Numbered from the stretch's first letter, positions 1-8,440 are shown. The stretch: 64,000 nt of DNA from JAVZJR01 sp037447235 (GCA_037447235.1 JBBIHC010000004.1:1-64000); one strand, 5' to 3'. Notes: generated from the sequence alone by a model not told the origin. A program made the numbers and translations.

Positions 1-3000
1 GCTACAATGAAACAGTCGGCTGCGTTGACTGGGACTTCCTGAACCTGACCGACGCGATACTCAACTCAACGAACTTCATCGCAGCGCCTGATTTCGTTTC
101 TCTCAATGATACCAACGCCACTCAGTTCAACAAATCAGCTAATATCACCATAAGTGCAAACTGTGCCCATGTTGTTTACAAAAAAACCGGATTCCCAACA
201 ACAAGATTAGACATAGTAACAAACGGAGTTCAGGTCAGCCCATCTTACTTCAACTGCGCAGGAGGAATTGCAACATTCTCAACAGTCAATGCCTTCTCAG
301 GCTATACAATGGGGCCTGAGCCGGGCTGTGTCAACCTTTCCGACCCGCTGACATACCAGAACAAGGTAGTTAATTTGAGCGGAGTATATTATATAAACAA
401 TGATACTGTGCTGTGCACTGACCATTATTACGTTTATGCTCCAGCAGATACGCCGGCATTGCGCATAAATGCTTCTAACCTCTATCTTGACTGCAACAAT
501 TCAGTAATAGAAGGCAATTATATAAATGGCACCGGCATTTATGTTGAAGACCTTGGGAATGTTGTCATAAGAAATTGCGAGGTAAGACGTTATTGGATAG
601 GTTTCTATGACAACCATTCAACGAATACATTGTATGTAAACGATACTTCTTACCAGAACCCATTGCAAGGCTTTTATGCAGAATACAGTAATTATACGCG
701 CTTCTACGGCGTTTCAGCTTCAGGGGGCAGCAGCCGCAATATCCTCTTGTTGTACACCAATCATTCTACGATAGAAAACTGCTCGATTCAATGGACAAAC
801 AACGACAACATCCTAATTCAAACTGGCTATAACAATACTGTTAAAGGTTGTGATATATCTTATAGTGGAAGTAGCAATGGCCACGGTATAAATATCATAT
901 CAGGATACAATAATCTGATAAATAATAATACGATCAGAACAGTTTTTACGCATAATGGCATACGCGTAAGTGGGAACAACAATACGATATCAAACAATAT
1001 AATAAGCAACTGTAGCGAACATGGGATTTCGTTGGAATTTTCCCAAAATAATACACTGTTAAGTAACACAGTATACGACAACTCCCAGCACGGCATCTAC
1101 CTAGATTCAAGCTCAAACAACAACCTGACCAATAACACGGCCTACAACAACACCAATTCCGGTTTTGTTATGGATAGGACCAATTCATCTACTTTGGCCT
1201 CCAATAACGCCTCCAATAACTCCGATTCAGGCTTCCGTCTGCTTGAAAGCTACAACAACACCCTGGATTCCAATAATGCTTATGGCAATTTTATTGATGG
1301 TTTTGTCTTGCAAGATAGCAATTTCACATTGTTGCTCTCAAACAACGCTTCTGAGAACTACGCAGGTTTTTACATGATTAACGGCTCCAACAACACCCTG
1401 ACTGCCAATAACGCCTATAAAAATATCAATGGCATGTTGTTTTCACGGTCAAACGGAACAGTCTTGGGAAGCAATGCTATCTATTGGAATTCCGACGTAG
1501 GGGCAGCATTTGAAAATGGAGGCAGCGTCAGCGCGTCCGGCGACCATTACTATGATAACGCCAATGATGTCCTGCTGAAGGACGGGGTGGCGCTCCAGAA
1601 TCTTACCGTCTCATTTACTGGCATCATATTCGACAGCCCTGCAGGGAACCTGTCGCCAAGAAACTACAGCACAATTTCCCTTTCAGACACGTTGCCTGGC
1701 GGCGAGCAGTATATCCTGAACTGGTCAGATGTGCCGTCAAGCTCATTGCCGCCAAGCCATACTTTCTTTGGAAAGGCTCTTGTGATAGTGAACTTGGGTG
1801 AGAATGTCTTAATAGATTCAATAATCTGGCATTGGGAGGCTGGCGAGGAAGCCGGCTACCAGCCGCAAGGATTTGCATTATGGAAGAATAACGGAACTGA
1901 CTGGACCAACAAAGTTAACGGGCAGTCTCTTAACACAGGGGCCAGAAGGATAACAGTTACCAATCTCAACAACTTTAGCACATTTGCCATTCTTCAAGGG
2001 CCCTACAGCCAGCCGTCATATGAGGGCCCAACAGGATGCACCAAACAAGTTACCATATCATATACTACCAATTGCACAACAGACATGCTTACAATTATTC
2101 TTATGTCGAATGGAGAGCCGCTGAAGTATGCAGACGTTGAGCTAGCCAGCATTGAGGGCACGGTATACCTGACAACTAATGAAAGCGGAATGGCATCGTA
2201 TAAGCTGCCGAACGCCACGCAGCCTGTTCTTTATACAATTAGATTCAATGAAAGAGGGGACTTTTGCGGCGTGAAGAAATCGTTTGAATACGTTTCCTGT
2301 CCGCCGGAAGAAGAGGAAGGGTGCAGAAACGATGATGATTGTGCTTACAACGAATATTGCCGCATTGCCGCAGGTCAGCAGACCGGCGTATGCACGCAAA
2401 TAGAATGTGTCTGCGGCGAGATAAGGGACCATACCTGCTATCATTACGAGTGCTGCTCTGATTCAGAGTGCGGCGAGGGCCAGTATTGCGACATCATATC
2501 GCACACCTGCAGGCAGAAGGAGGCATGCACGGATGACAGCTGCTGCGCTGAAGATGAGTATTACAACGCGGTTTCCGGAGCCTGCGAAAAAATAGAGATG
2601 GGCAGATGCGGCTATATATCAAACCACAGATGGTATGATTATGAATGCTGCGCTGACGAAGACTGCACGGGCGGATACCACATAGCAACAAAGCAGAGCG
2701 GAATGCTTGGCGACAGTCATAAATTTACCATAACCGGCCCGTATTGCGATGTTGCCGCCCACGCCTGCCGTGTTGGCCCATTGCGCGACCGCAGTGTAAC
2801 TATAAAGGATCCGCGAAATGCAATATCAACAATAAATACCTCTGATGCCGGGGAAGGGAATTTTGTGCTTGAGAACGAAGGCGAGTATCAGATTATGCTG
2901 ATAAAAGAGCAGAAGCTGGAAGCCAACGCCACCATCACAAGCGTGAAAATAGAACGGCCTTTCGCATCGCCCATAGTTACCATAATAGAACAGGTAAGGG

Positions 3001-3113
3001 ATTTCTGGTGGCTCCTGGTGCTCATGCTGGCCGCGCTTTTGGTTGGATACGTGATATACAAGCAGAAGGCAGGCAAAAGGTATAAGTTTAAGCCAAAAGA
3101 GGAAGAGGAATAG
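1..3113 (+). CDS. Surface beta-helix protein, Cys-rich, C-terminal membrane anchor (5' partial)
   Basis: The frame is open from base 3, so the N-terminus lies outside the window; about 1,036 residues are visible and the first internal ATG (309) is probably not the start. From roughly base 430 to 1570 there are many NN- and SNNNT-type turns typical of right-handed parallel beta-helix (NosD/CASH-like) repeats with many N-glycosylation sequons. A beta-rich region follows, then about 170 residues with more than 20 cysteines, including C-x5-C-x5-C units, then another beta domain. The protein ends in one hydrophobic helix (WWLLVLMLAALLVGYVIY) and a Lys/Glu tail, so it is probably anchored with its bulk outside. 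The specific ligand or role cannot be read from sequence. A T-rich terminator follows. The gene stands alone, convergent with the next. Confidence 0.85.
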   Translation, partial: YNETVGCVDWDFLNLTDAILNSTNFIAAPDFVSLNDTNATQFNKSANITISANCAHVVYKKTGFPTTRLDIVTNGVQVSPSYFNCAGGIATFSTVNAFSGYTMGPEPGCVNLSDPLTYQNKVVNLSGVYYINNDTVLCTDHYYVYAPADTPALRINASNLYLDCNNSVIEGNYINGTGIYVEDLGNVVIRNCEVRRYWIGFYDNHSTNTLYVNDTSYQNPLQGFYAEYSNYTRFYGVSASGGSSRNILLLYTNHSTIENCSIQWTNNDNILIQTGYNNTVKGCDISYSGSSNGHGINIISGYNNLINNNTIRTVFTHNGIRVSGNNNTISNNIISNCSEHGISLEFSQNNTLLSNTVYDNSQHGIYLDSSSNNNLTNNTAYNNTNSGFVMDRTNSSTLASNNASNNSDSGFRLLESYNNTLDSNNAYGNFIDGFVLQDSNFTLLLSNNASENYAGFYMINGSNNTLTANNAYKNINGMLFSRSNGTVLGSNAIYWNSDVGAAFENGGSVSASGDHYYDNANDVLLKDGVALQNLTVSFTGIIFDSPAGNLSPRNYSTISLSDTLPGGEQYILNWSDVPSSSLPPSHTFFGKALVIVNLGENVLIDSIIWHWEAGEEAGYQPQGFALWKNNGTDWTNKVNGQSLNTGARRITVTNLNNFSTFAILQGPYSQPSYEGPTGCTKQVTISYTTNCTTDMLTIILMSNGEPLKYADVELASIEGTVYLTTNESGMASYKLPNATQPVLYTIRFNERGDFCGVKKSFEYVSCPPEEEEGCRNDDDCAYNEYCRIAAGQQTGVCTQIECVCGEIRDHTCYHYECCSDSECGEGQYCDIISHTCRQKEACTDDSCCAEDEYYNAVSGACEKIEMGRCGYISNHRWYDYECCADEDCTGGYHIATKQSGMLGDSHKFTITGPYCDVAAHACRVGPLRDRSVTIKDPRNAISTINTSDAGEGNFVLENEGEYQIMLIKEQKLEANATITSVKIERPFASPIVTIIEQVRDFWWLLVLMLAALLVGYVIYKQKAGKRYKFKPKEEEE

Positions 3114-3146
3114 GCGGCGCAATTAAAAAGATGCGATAGGGGCCCC

Positions 3147-3158
3147 TTTTTTATTTTT
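3147..3158 (+). terminator. T-rich terminator of surface protein gene
   Basis: A run of T broken by one A lies about 35 nt past the stop codon, directly after a GGGGCCCC palindrome. Archaeal RNA polymerase terminates at such T tracts. The remaining space to 3248 shows nothing else recognisable. Confidence 0.5.
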
Positions 3159-3248
3159 AATATCTAAGAGCAGCGGTAACTAAAATACCCTGCTCAAACA
3201 TATGCGCGTTTGCCGGTTCAGTGCGCCTGTTGGGGATTGAATATTATA

Positions 3249-4664
3249 TTAAGCGACCTCAGAGCCTGACTTTGGAGAATGTTCCACGCCGTAATCAGCC
3301 AGACCGCCTTTCCATACCGTGCCGTATTTCTCTTTTAGCTGCTCTTCTATCGGCCTTCCGATTTTTATCGCCGCCGCGATGTGTTTTCCTTCTATGAATT
3401 CGCTTTCGTCTTTTTTGGCAAGGTCCCCGGCGAGCTTTATCACGCCGGCAAGGTTCCTCAACCTAAGCGTAAGCCCATCAACATTGTCAACAGTCTTGGC
3501 TATTCTCTTTGATTCTTTTACTATTTCATCTATCGCTTCCCTGTTTGCGTGCGGTATCTTTCCGTCTTTTTCTATTTCCTGCGCTATGAACTGAATTGTT
3601 TTGTCTGTATTTGTTTGATTGTATTCCATCCACGCATTTATGAGTATTTCATAGCCATCGCCGCGGATTCTTGAGCGGAACGGCGGTATGATGTATTTTA
3701 TGTCGTTGATGTTCGTGGCGCCGACAAAAATAAAGTCGCACGGCACGCTTTCCACCCTTACTGCCGCGCCGCTGCTCATCGGGTTATGGCCCACGATTGT
3801 GAATGCCTTTTCCTGCATTGCGGTCAGCACGTGCCTTTGTACCTCGCCAAGTGTGGAAAGCTCGTCGATGAACAGCACGCCTTCGTGGGCAAGATGGACT
3901 GCGCCGGGCAAAACCCTCAGGTATGTCGGGGTCCCTATCTGCTGGTGGCCGCCGTAAGGGTCGTGCCTTATGTCCCCCAAAAGTTCGGTTTCCGTCGCCC
4001 CGGTCGCCTGCACAAAAGTCGAGCGGTCCAGCGGCACGATGACGTTCCTCTTTGCCTTTCTTGCGTCCTCGGCCTTTTTCAGCTCTTCCTGCGTCAGCAT
4101 TATTACCTGCCCTTTTTCATCCCTTTCATAGACCACTATCTCGCTTGTTCCGTCAAACCTTCTTTTTGTCGTGGCGACCATCGGCCTTCCCATCTGTTCA
4201 GCTGCCTTCTCAAACGGCCCGGGGAAAAATTTTTCCGCAGAGCATATCGGGCATATTTTCTCGTTATAATCGCTGAATGCCCCGCAGCGTTTGCATCTGA
4301 AGCCGAGTCGTTCGGCAACGAATGCTGGGACATCATGCGGCGACACCGTTTTTCCGTGCTTTTTTTTCTTTTTTTCGTCTTCCTCTATCTGTGCCTTGGT
4401 CCGTATTTCCACTATGGGCTTTTCTGAATTCTGCGGGTTTTCAAGCACGGATATCTCATACCTGGGTTTTGGCATCACCGTGGCTATGGCTTTTGCTATC
4501 ATGCTTTTGCCCGTCCCGGGCGGCCCGACCAAAAGAAGGTGCCTTCTTTGCGTCGGTATTATTTTCGCTATCTCCACCGCCTCGTCCTGGCCGATTATTC
4601 TCTGGAACGGGTCTTTCGGGACCTTGACTTCAAAGGTGCTTTCGTAATTTATCCGTATTTTCAT
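3249..4664 (-). CDS. LonB-type AAA+ ATPase lacking the protease domain, with zinc-ribbon insert
   Basis: 471 aa. Walker A GPPGTGKS is at residues 47-54 and Walker B VLFIDE near 263-268. The segment from RHDPYGG through RSRIRGDGYEI closely follows the AAA+ core of archaeal LonB. Canonical LonB is over 600 aa, with membrane helices inserted in the ATPase module and a C-terminal Ser/Lys peptidase domain. Here the insert is soluble, carries a CxxC...CxxC zinc ribbon (C124, C127, C138, C141) and a basic stretch, and the peptidase domain is absent: the protein ends soon after the helical lid. It is therefore an ATPase or unfoldase rather than a protease. Substrate unknown. Single gene, transcribed away from tRNA-Thr. 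Confidence 0.8.
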   Translation of the reverse strand: MKIRINYESTFEVKVPKDPFQRIIGQDEAVEIAKIIPTQRRHLLLVGPPGTGKSMIAKAIATVMPKPRYEISVLENPQNSEKPIVEIRTKAQIEEDEKKKKKHGKTVSPHDVPAFVAERLGFRCKRCGAFSDYNEKICPICSAEKFFPGPFEKAAEQMGRPMVATTKRRFDGTSEIVVYERDEKGQVIMLTQEELKKAEDARKAKRNVIVPLDRSTFVQATGATETELLGDIRHDPYGGHQQIGTPTYLRVLPGAVHLAHEGVLFIDELSTLGEVQRHVLTAMQEKAFTIVGHNPMSSGAAVRVESVPCDFIFVGATNINDIKYIIPPFRSRIRGDGYEILINAWMEYNQTNTDKTIQFIAQEIEKDGKIPHANREAIDEIVKESKRIAKTVDNVDGLTLRLRNLAGVIKLAGDLAKKDESEFIEGKHIAAAIKIGRPIEEQLKEKYGTVWKGGLADYGVEHSPKSGSEVA

Positions 4665-4720
4665 TGTTTTTATTTAGGCAACCCTTAAATATAAATGTTG
4701 TGGTATCGCCGAAATTTAAA

Positions 4721-4869
4721 AGCCTCTGGAGGGGATTGAACCCTCGACCTTTCGATTGCCTGGCTTTGTCGCGATTGAAGCCAAAATGCATACAAGTCGA
4801 ACGCTCTACCATTACGCGCCTTGCGCGGCTTCAGGGCAGGCGCCGTTCAAGGCTCTGAGCTACAGAGGC
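4721..4869 (-). tRNA. tRNA-Thr(UGU) with two introns (D-loop and 37/38)
   Basis: Acceptor GCCTCTG pairs with CAGAGGC; T-arm GAGGG-TTCAATC-CCCTC; anticodon stem TTCGA/TCGAA encloses C-T-UGU-A, giving Thr(UGU). The discriminator is U, as usual for archaeal tRNA-Thr. A 34-nt intron lies between positions 37 and 38 (4757-4790). A second insert of about 43 nt (4812-4854) separates D-loop nucleotides AG from TGGTA; removing it restores a standard D-arm (GCTC/GAGC). The exact splice points of the D-loop intron can slide by a base or two. Confidence 0.93.
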
Positions 4870-4924
4870 AGCGTAGATAAATAAATTACGCATCTGTTTT
4901 TATTTCTTTCACTATTACAGAAAA

Positions 4925-5617
4925 ATGATGGAAATTTACACAGTAGCCAGCATAACGAAAAGCTGCGATGATGTAAAAATATTCGGGCTGATCCCGGCGA
5001 GCGGCAAGAACATTGATTTCAGGCCGGGGCAGTTCGTCATGCTTCATCTGCTGGACGCGAATATGGACTCTATCGACAAAAGGCCTTACTCAATCGCTTC
5101 AGCGCCGGGCAGCAACAGCCTTGAGCTTGCAATAAAGATCATAAACGGCAGGTTTACTTCCAAACTGGACAAGGTCGCGGTTGGCGAACGTGTCGGAATT
5201 GACGGGCCCTTCGGCAGTTTTGTTTTTAATGATGAGGCAAGAGCCGTTTTCATCGCAGGCGGCGTGGGCATCGCGCCGTTTATGGCAATGCTCAGGCACA
5301 TAAACCACAGAAAACCAGCGGGCGAGTATCTGCTGCTGTACAGCTGCAAAACAAAAAAAGACATCCTGTATGCTGAAGAGCTGGAAAAATTAAGAAAGAA
5401 AATTAGGATAGTCGTCTTTCTCACAAGGGAAAGTGAAACACGCCCTGGGTACGAAACAGGCAGGATAGATTCCGCAAGGATAAAAAAATACGTTCCGGAC
5501 GTGTCCGGTTATGCCTGGTTTATGTGCGGTTCTGTGGGAATGACTGCATCGCTGAAAGATGCATTAATAAAAATTGGCGTTCCAGAATCTTCAATAAAAT
5601 CAGAAGGATGGGGATGA
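4925..5617 (+). CDS. FAD/NAD-binding oxidoreductase (ferredoxin reductase / PyrK-like)
   Basis: 230 aa with the two-domain ferredoxin-NADP reductase fold. RPYSIAS near residue 56 is the FAD-binding motif, GPFGSFVF follows, and GGVGIAPFMAML begins the NAD(P) domain; a CGS motif is near the C-terminus. Electron-transfer subunits of dihydroorotate dehydrogenase (PyrK) end with a Cys-rich 2Fe-2S segment. That segment is missing here, so the protein probably passes electrons between NAD(P)H and a separate iron-sulfur or flavin partner. The start is ATG 4925 or the adjoining ATG 4928. The stop is 3 nt before tRNA-Pro, so the two may be co-transcribed. Exact partner unknown. Confidence 0.75.
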   Translation: MMEIYTVASITKSCDDVKIFGLIPASGKNIDFRPGQFVMLHLLDANMDSIDKRPYSIASAPGSNSLELAIKIINGRFTSKLDKVAVGERVGIDGPFGSFVFNDEARAVFIAGGVGIAPFMAMLRHINHRKPAGEYLLLYSCKTKKDILYAEELEKLRKKIRIVVFLTRESETRPGYETGRIDSARIKKYVPDVSGYAWFMCGSVGMTASLKDALIKIGVPESSIKSEGWG

Positions 5618-5619
5618 TC

Positions 5620-5733
5620 GGGGCCATGGGCTAACCTGGTAGACTGCCGGCTTCGGGTGGAGCTCTTGAGACGGTTGCGTGCTCAGGGCTTCAAAAAAAG
5701 CCGGTGATCTGAGTTCAAATCTCAGTGGCCCCA
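5620..5733 (+). tRNA. tRNA-Pro(CGG) with intron at 37/38
   Basis: Acceptor GGGGCCA/TGGCCCC with discriminator A; T-arm CTGAG-TTCAAAT-CTCAG; anticodon stem CCGGC/GCCGG with loop TT-CGG-G, giving Pro(CGG) with G37. Removing bases 5658-5698 (41 nt) leaves a seven-base loop ending in A38. The weak D-stem (G-U and C-A contacts) resembles other archaeal tRNA-Pro genes. An alternative frame of the anticodon stem would read UCG, but it leaves a three-base variable region, so Pro is preferred. Confidence 0.88.
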
Positions 5734-5758
5734 TCGCATCATATGCTGGGGGTGGAGT

Positions 5759-6442
5759 ATGGCTGGCGATAACGAAAAAACCGGAATTGAAGAAACGGTT
5801 ACCGAAATAGAAAAGAACATCTTTTCGCTTAAGTTTTATCCTGTCGCCGTGGATGAAAACGCAAAAGACATGGCGGTGAAAAACCTTGCCGGCATATACA
5901 AAAAAGGCAATGAGACCGTGAAGCAGCTGGTATTGTTTATGCTGCACGAAGCCCTGTCGCAGTACTATGATTTAAAGATAGTGCATGTTTACGATTATTT
6001 CAAGACAAAAAATCCACATGAGGACCCTGCTCAACTCAGGATGAATGTTTATCGCGCGATTTTCAATTACAATACCTCGCTGGAAGGCATGATTGAGGTA
6101 ATCGGGCTTCTCGGAAAACTCGGCGAAAACGATGATGCTGCAAAATTGCTCACCTACCACTATGCCAGAATCGCGTCAATCGAGGTTGAATCGCACATCG
6201 CGCTCAGAAATGCTATAATAAAGGCGCTTGGAGAATGCAATTCGGTTTACGCATTATCCGCATTGATAACATATGCGCACCATACCGACAACGAGCGGAC
6301 CCTGCAGAGGATCCAGGCAGCACTGGCAAGATGGGATAAAAAAATTGACCGGCTGAAAATTCCGGAAGCCAAAAGAAAAAAACTGAAAAACGAGCTTAAG
6401 CAAGTTATTATAAAGGAAACCGAAAAAAGCCCTTACAGGTGA
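5759..6442 (+). CDS. Hypothetical alpha-helical protein (HEAT-like)
   Basis: 227 aa, soluble, almost entirely predicted helical, with paired helices of about 35-40 residues that suggest a HEAT- or armadillo-like scaffold. I do not recognise a family signature and see no catalytic motif. The C-terminus is strongly basic (KIPEAKRKKLKNELK), which could support nucleic-acid or ribosome contact. ATG 5759 follows GGGGGTGGAGT, a good ribosome-binding site. It lies 25 nt after tRNA-Pro and directly upstream of the next gene, probably in one transcript. Confidence 0.6.
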   Translation: MAGDNEKTGIEETVTEIEKNIFSLKFYPVAVDENAKDMAVKNLAGIYKKGNETVKQLVLFMLHEALSQYYDLKIVHVYDYFKTKNPHEDPAQLRMNVYRAIFNYNTSLEGMIEVIGLLGKLGENDDAAKLLTYHYARIASIEVESHIALRNAIIKALGECNSVYALSALITYAHHTDNERTLQRIQAALARWDKKIDRLKIPEAKRKKLKNELKQVIIKETEKSPYR

Positions 6443-6446
6443 TTTT

Positions 6447-6776
6447 ATCTACCATATAGGAAAAGTCTTGGATGTCATTTCCCCCCGGGAAGGTGTAAAA
6501 AGCGCTGATGGGAGCGTTCAGGCAGTGTTGCGGATGTGGGATGAGAACCTGCTTATCTTGAAAGTGGACAAAAAAATCAGCGGCAAGTTGAAGAAAGGCG
6601 ACATAGTGCTTGCCGATTATACGCCGATTTCTGACAGTTCGCCATACAGGAGAATGGTCGTGACCAAAATAATCCCAAAAGAGCGGGGAGAATCCATACT
6701 GGGCGAATTTCGTTCAGAGCACGAAAAAAGAAAACAAGGCGAGGTAAAGAGGGCGCCGATGCCTTACATAAGATAG
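6447..6776 (+). CDS. Small conserved-looking protein with probable non-AUG start
   Basis: The frame gives about 109 aa if it starts at ATC 6447, or 102 aa from TTG 6468. GGTGATTTT precedes ATC with the same spacing as GGTGATTTT-ATG at the S24e gene in this window, so ATC looks like the true initiation site; the extra residues read IYHIGKV and continue smoothly. The protein is beta-rich (GKLKKGDIVLADYTP) with a basic tail. I cannot name the family. It overlaps the end of the RBS region of the preceding gene and is probably co-transcribed with it. The start remains uncertain. Confidence 0.6.
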   Translation: MYHIGKVLDVISPREGVKSADGSVQAVLRMWDENLLILKVDKKISGKLKKGDIVLADYTPISDSSPYRRMVVTKIIPKERGESILGEFRSEHEKRKQGEVKRAPMPYIR

Positions 6777-6784
6777 CCAATTTT

Positions 6785-6955
6785 TCAGATTTCAAACCCT
6801 TCCTTCTTTTCCTCCACCCAGACTTCATAGAAAAACGCGCTTCCCTGCCTTTTCTTTACAATCTCGGTTCTGAAGCCGCGAAGCGCATACATCTCGGCCA
6901 TCTTTTCCGCTTCCATAATGTTGGTTGTCCTTCCGACGCAACGCATGCTATCCAT
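6785..6955 (-). CDS. Small hypothetical protein
   Basis: 56 aa from ATG 6955, or 61 aa from ATG 6970. The shorter start overlaps the stop of the upstream gene by 8 nt (ATGGATAG) behind a G-rich stretch, the usual arrangement for translational coupling. The sequence has one predicted helix (MEAEKMAEMYALRGF) followed by beta strands (TEIVKKR, FFYEVWVEEK), the pattern of a tiny alpha/beta domain. Function unknown. It forms a two-gene unit with the CDP-alcohol phosphatidyltransferase. Confidence 0.5.
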   Translation of the reverse strand: MDSMRCVGRTTNIMEAEKMAEMYALRGFRTEIVKKRQGSAFFYEVWVEEKKEGFEI

Positions 6956-7553
6956 TTTTCCGCCCCGCATAGATGTAGAAAAACCTCTGCAAGAAAGTGA
7001 AAACGCTTAAAATGGCTCCGAGCCAGGCAAGGTAACCAAACCACTGCGGCGCAAGGGAAGCCGAAACGAGCATAAGAAATATCAAAATTGTCCTTTCAGC
7101 CCTCTCAAAGAAGCCGCCTGCTTTTATGACTCCGCTCTCGTCTATCACTCCGCGATGATGGGCATAAGCGCGAACAAACGAGGTCATGCAGGTGCCAAAA
7201 AACAGCATCAGGACTATGGCCGGGCGCATGGACTCGTGCGGCAGATCCGCAAACAGCAGCGCCATGAGAATGGCTCCTTCGGCCAGCCGGTCAACAACGC
7301 CATCCAAAAAGGCGCCGAATCTTGTTGCCCTTTTCGTAGCCCGGGCGACCGCGCCGTCTATCGCGTCAAAAGCAACCGCGACAGCAAAAACCGCCGCAGC
7401 ATAGTTAGTCTGCCCGTTGACTATGAGATAAGAGGCGATGAGCGCAGCCAGCAATGAAAGAAGCGTCCATTGGTTGGGGCTTAAAGGAATGAATGCCAGC
7501 GCCTTTCCTATGCTATCCTGCAGAGCCGCCGCCTTATGGCTTGATTTAAGCAT
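6948..7553 (-). CDS. CDP-alcohol phosphatidyltransferase family protein
   Basis: 201 aa integral membrane protein with about six hydrophobic helices. It carries the family motif D-x2-D-G-x2-A-R-x8-G-x3-D-x3-D, seen as DAIDGAVAR followed by GAFLDGVVDR. Family enzymes move a CDP-activated lipid (in Archaea, CDP-archaeol) onto an alcohol such as inositol phosphate, serine or glycerol phosphate, making polar lipid head groups. The acceptor cannot be decided from sequence; archaetidylinositol phosphate synthase is one possibility. A TATA-like element (gttaaaaatat, about 7573-7585) lies upstream. A small coupled gene follows. Confidence 0.85.
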   Translation of the reverse strand: MLKSSHKAAALQDSIGKALAFIPLSPNQWTLLSLLAALIASYLIVNGQTNYAAAVFAVAVAFDAIDGAVARATKRATRFGAFLDGVVDRLAEGAILMALLFADLPHESMRPAIVLMLFFGTCMTSFVRAYAHHRGVIDESGVIKAGGFFERAERTILIFLMLVSASLAPQWFGYLAWLGAILSVFTFLQRFFYIYAGRKNG

Positions 7554-7659
7554 AATATGGTAATGTATGGCATATTTTTAACGATTTCTGACATCTAATT
7601 ACAATTTCATACACGCATAAACAAAACGCTTTAATATGTTTTGATTACCTAAATAAGAT

Positions 7660-7758
7660 ACTGATGCTCATTTTGGGTGCATGGGAGGATAACTGGTCGC
7701 CTTGCCAGCGCAGAAATGCGCTGGCCTAATCCTGCTAAACTGTCCGTTTCATATCCTC
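7660..7758. ncRNA. Candidate structured RNA with GAAA-capped hairpin
   Basis: The 203-bp space between two minus-strand genes contains a perfect 9-bp stem (7704-7712 with 7717-7725) closed by a GAAA tetraloop on the plus strand. It is enclosed by GAGGATA (7685-7691) and TATCCTC (7752-7758). A TATA-like TTTAATAT at 7630-7637 would place a plus-strand start near 7660. It is not a tRNA: there is no U8 and no T-arm. It could be a guide RNA, another small RNA, or a 3'-UTR hairpin of the NMD3-like gene read on the minus strand. Confidence 0.3.
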
Positions 7759-8374
7759 ATTCAAACCTCAGCAGGAAAGTGGTCCTGTAATACCTTTTTC
7801 CTTCCCTCACACCCATCAGTTTTTTTGTCATCAGCGTTTTCAGCCCCATTTCATTGAGTATTTTTATTACTGCTTTGCTGCTGCCTGCGTAGAGGTCAAC
7901 ACCTTCCTTCTTCTCCTCCACTTTTGATAAAAAAGTTTCCCTTCTGAGAAAGTCAGAAAGCAGCCTTTGGTATTTTCTTACTTCATAGCCGTTTCCCCTG
8001 AGCTGTATTATCGCCTCAAAATAGCCGGCTGCCTTTCTGCTGCACTCCTGGCACATGGTGACTTTCTTTTTTGGCTCAAAATACCTTCTTACCTGTGCTT
8101 CGCTTCCGCCTTTTTTTATCGTGAATGTGAGCGTGGATGTCCTGCTATCGTATTCAACAGAGGAAAAATCGCCGCGGCATTTGCCTGCGACATACTCTTC
8201 AAATTTTTTTCTGTTGAACGGCTGCCACTCTCCCCTGAGGCGTATTCTGTGGCAATGGCCGCACTCTTCTATCTCGAGCTCCGGGAGTTTGACGTTAAAT
8301 GGATAACAATCAACACAAAAAGCATCTATGAACCGCACTTCCTTTTCGCTTCTGCCGCATTTTGGGCATATCAT
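7757..8374 (-). CDS. NMD3-like zinc protein
   Basis: 205 aa. It starts with MICPKCGR and a second CxxC pair (CVDC), then ECGHCHRIRLRGEW, then CQECSRKAAGYFEAIIQLR, which is characteristic of the NMD3 family. Eukaryotic NMD3 is the adaptor for export of the large ribosomal subunit; archaeal homologues are shorter and presumably bind the large subunit during late assembly. The C-terminal half is alpha/beta and ends in beta strands. It begins at ATG 8374 with AT-rich sequence upstream, divergent from deoxyhypusine synthase. Its stop codon overlaps the edge of the candidate structured RNA. Confidence 0.8.
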   Translation of the reverse strand: MICPKCGRSEKEVRFIDAFCVDCYPFNVKLPELEIEECGHCHRIRLRGEWQPFNRKKFEEYVAGKCRGDFSSVEYDSRTSTLTFTIKKGGSEAQVRRYFEPKKKVTMCQECSRKAAGYFEAIIQLRGNGYEVRKYQRLLSDFLRRETFLSKVEEKKEGVDLYAGSSKAVIKILNEMGLKTLMTKKLMGVREGKRYYRTTFLLRFE

Positions 8375-8440
8375 GAATTGTTTTTATTGCACTGGTATTA
8401 AAATGTTAATTACAAGACGGCCAGAAAGCTGCGGCACAGA

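Noticed and set aside
3225..3245. GTTGGGGATTGAA-like sequence reminiscent of a CRISPR repeat end
   Set aside because: Single occurrence with no second copy, spacer pattern or cas gene in the window.
5647..5704. Reading the tRNA at 5620 as Arg(UCG)
   Set aside because: That shift leaves a 3-base variable region and G at 38; Pro(CGG) gives perfect stem pairing and normal loop bases.
7685..7758. tRNA-like outer stem GAGGATA/TATCCTC
   Set aside because: No U8, no T-arm and an anticodon-type hairpin with a 4-nt loop; kept only as a candidate structured RNA.
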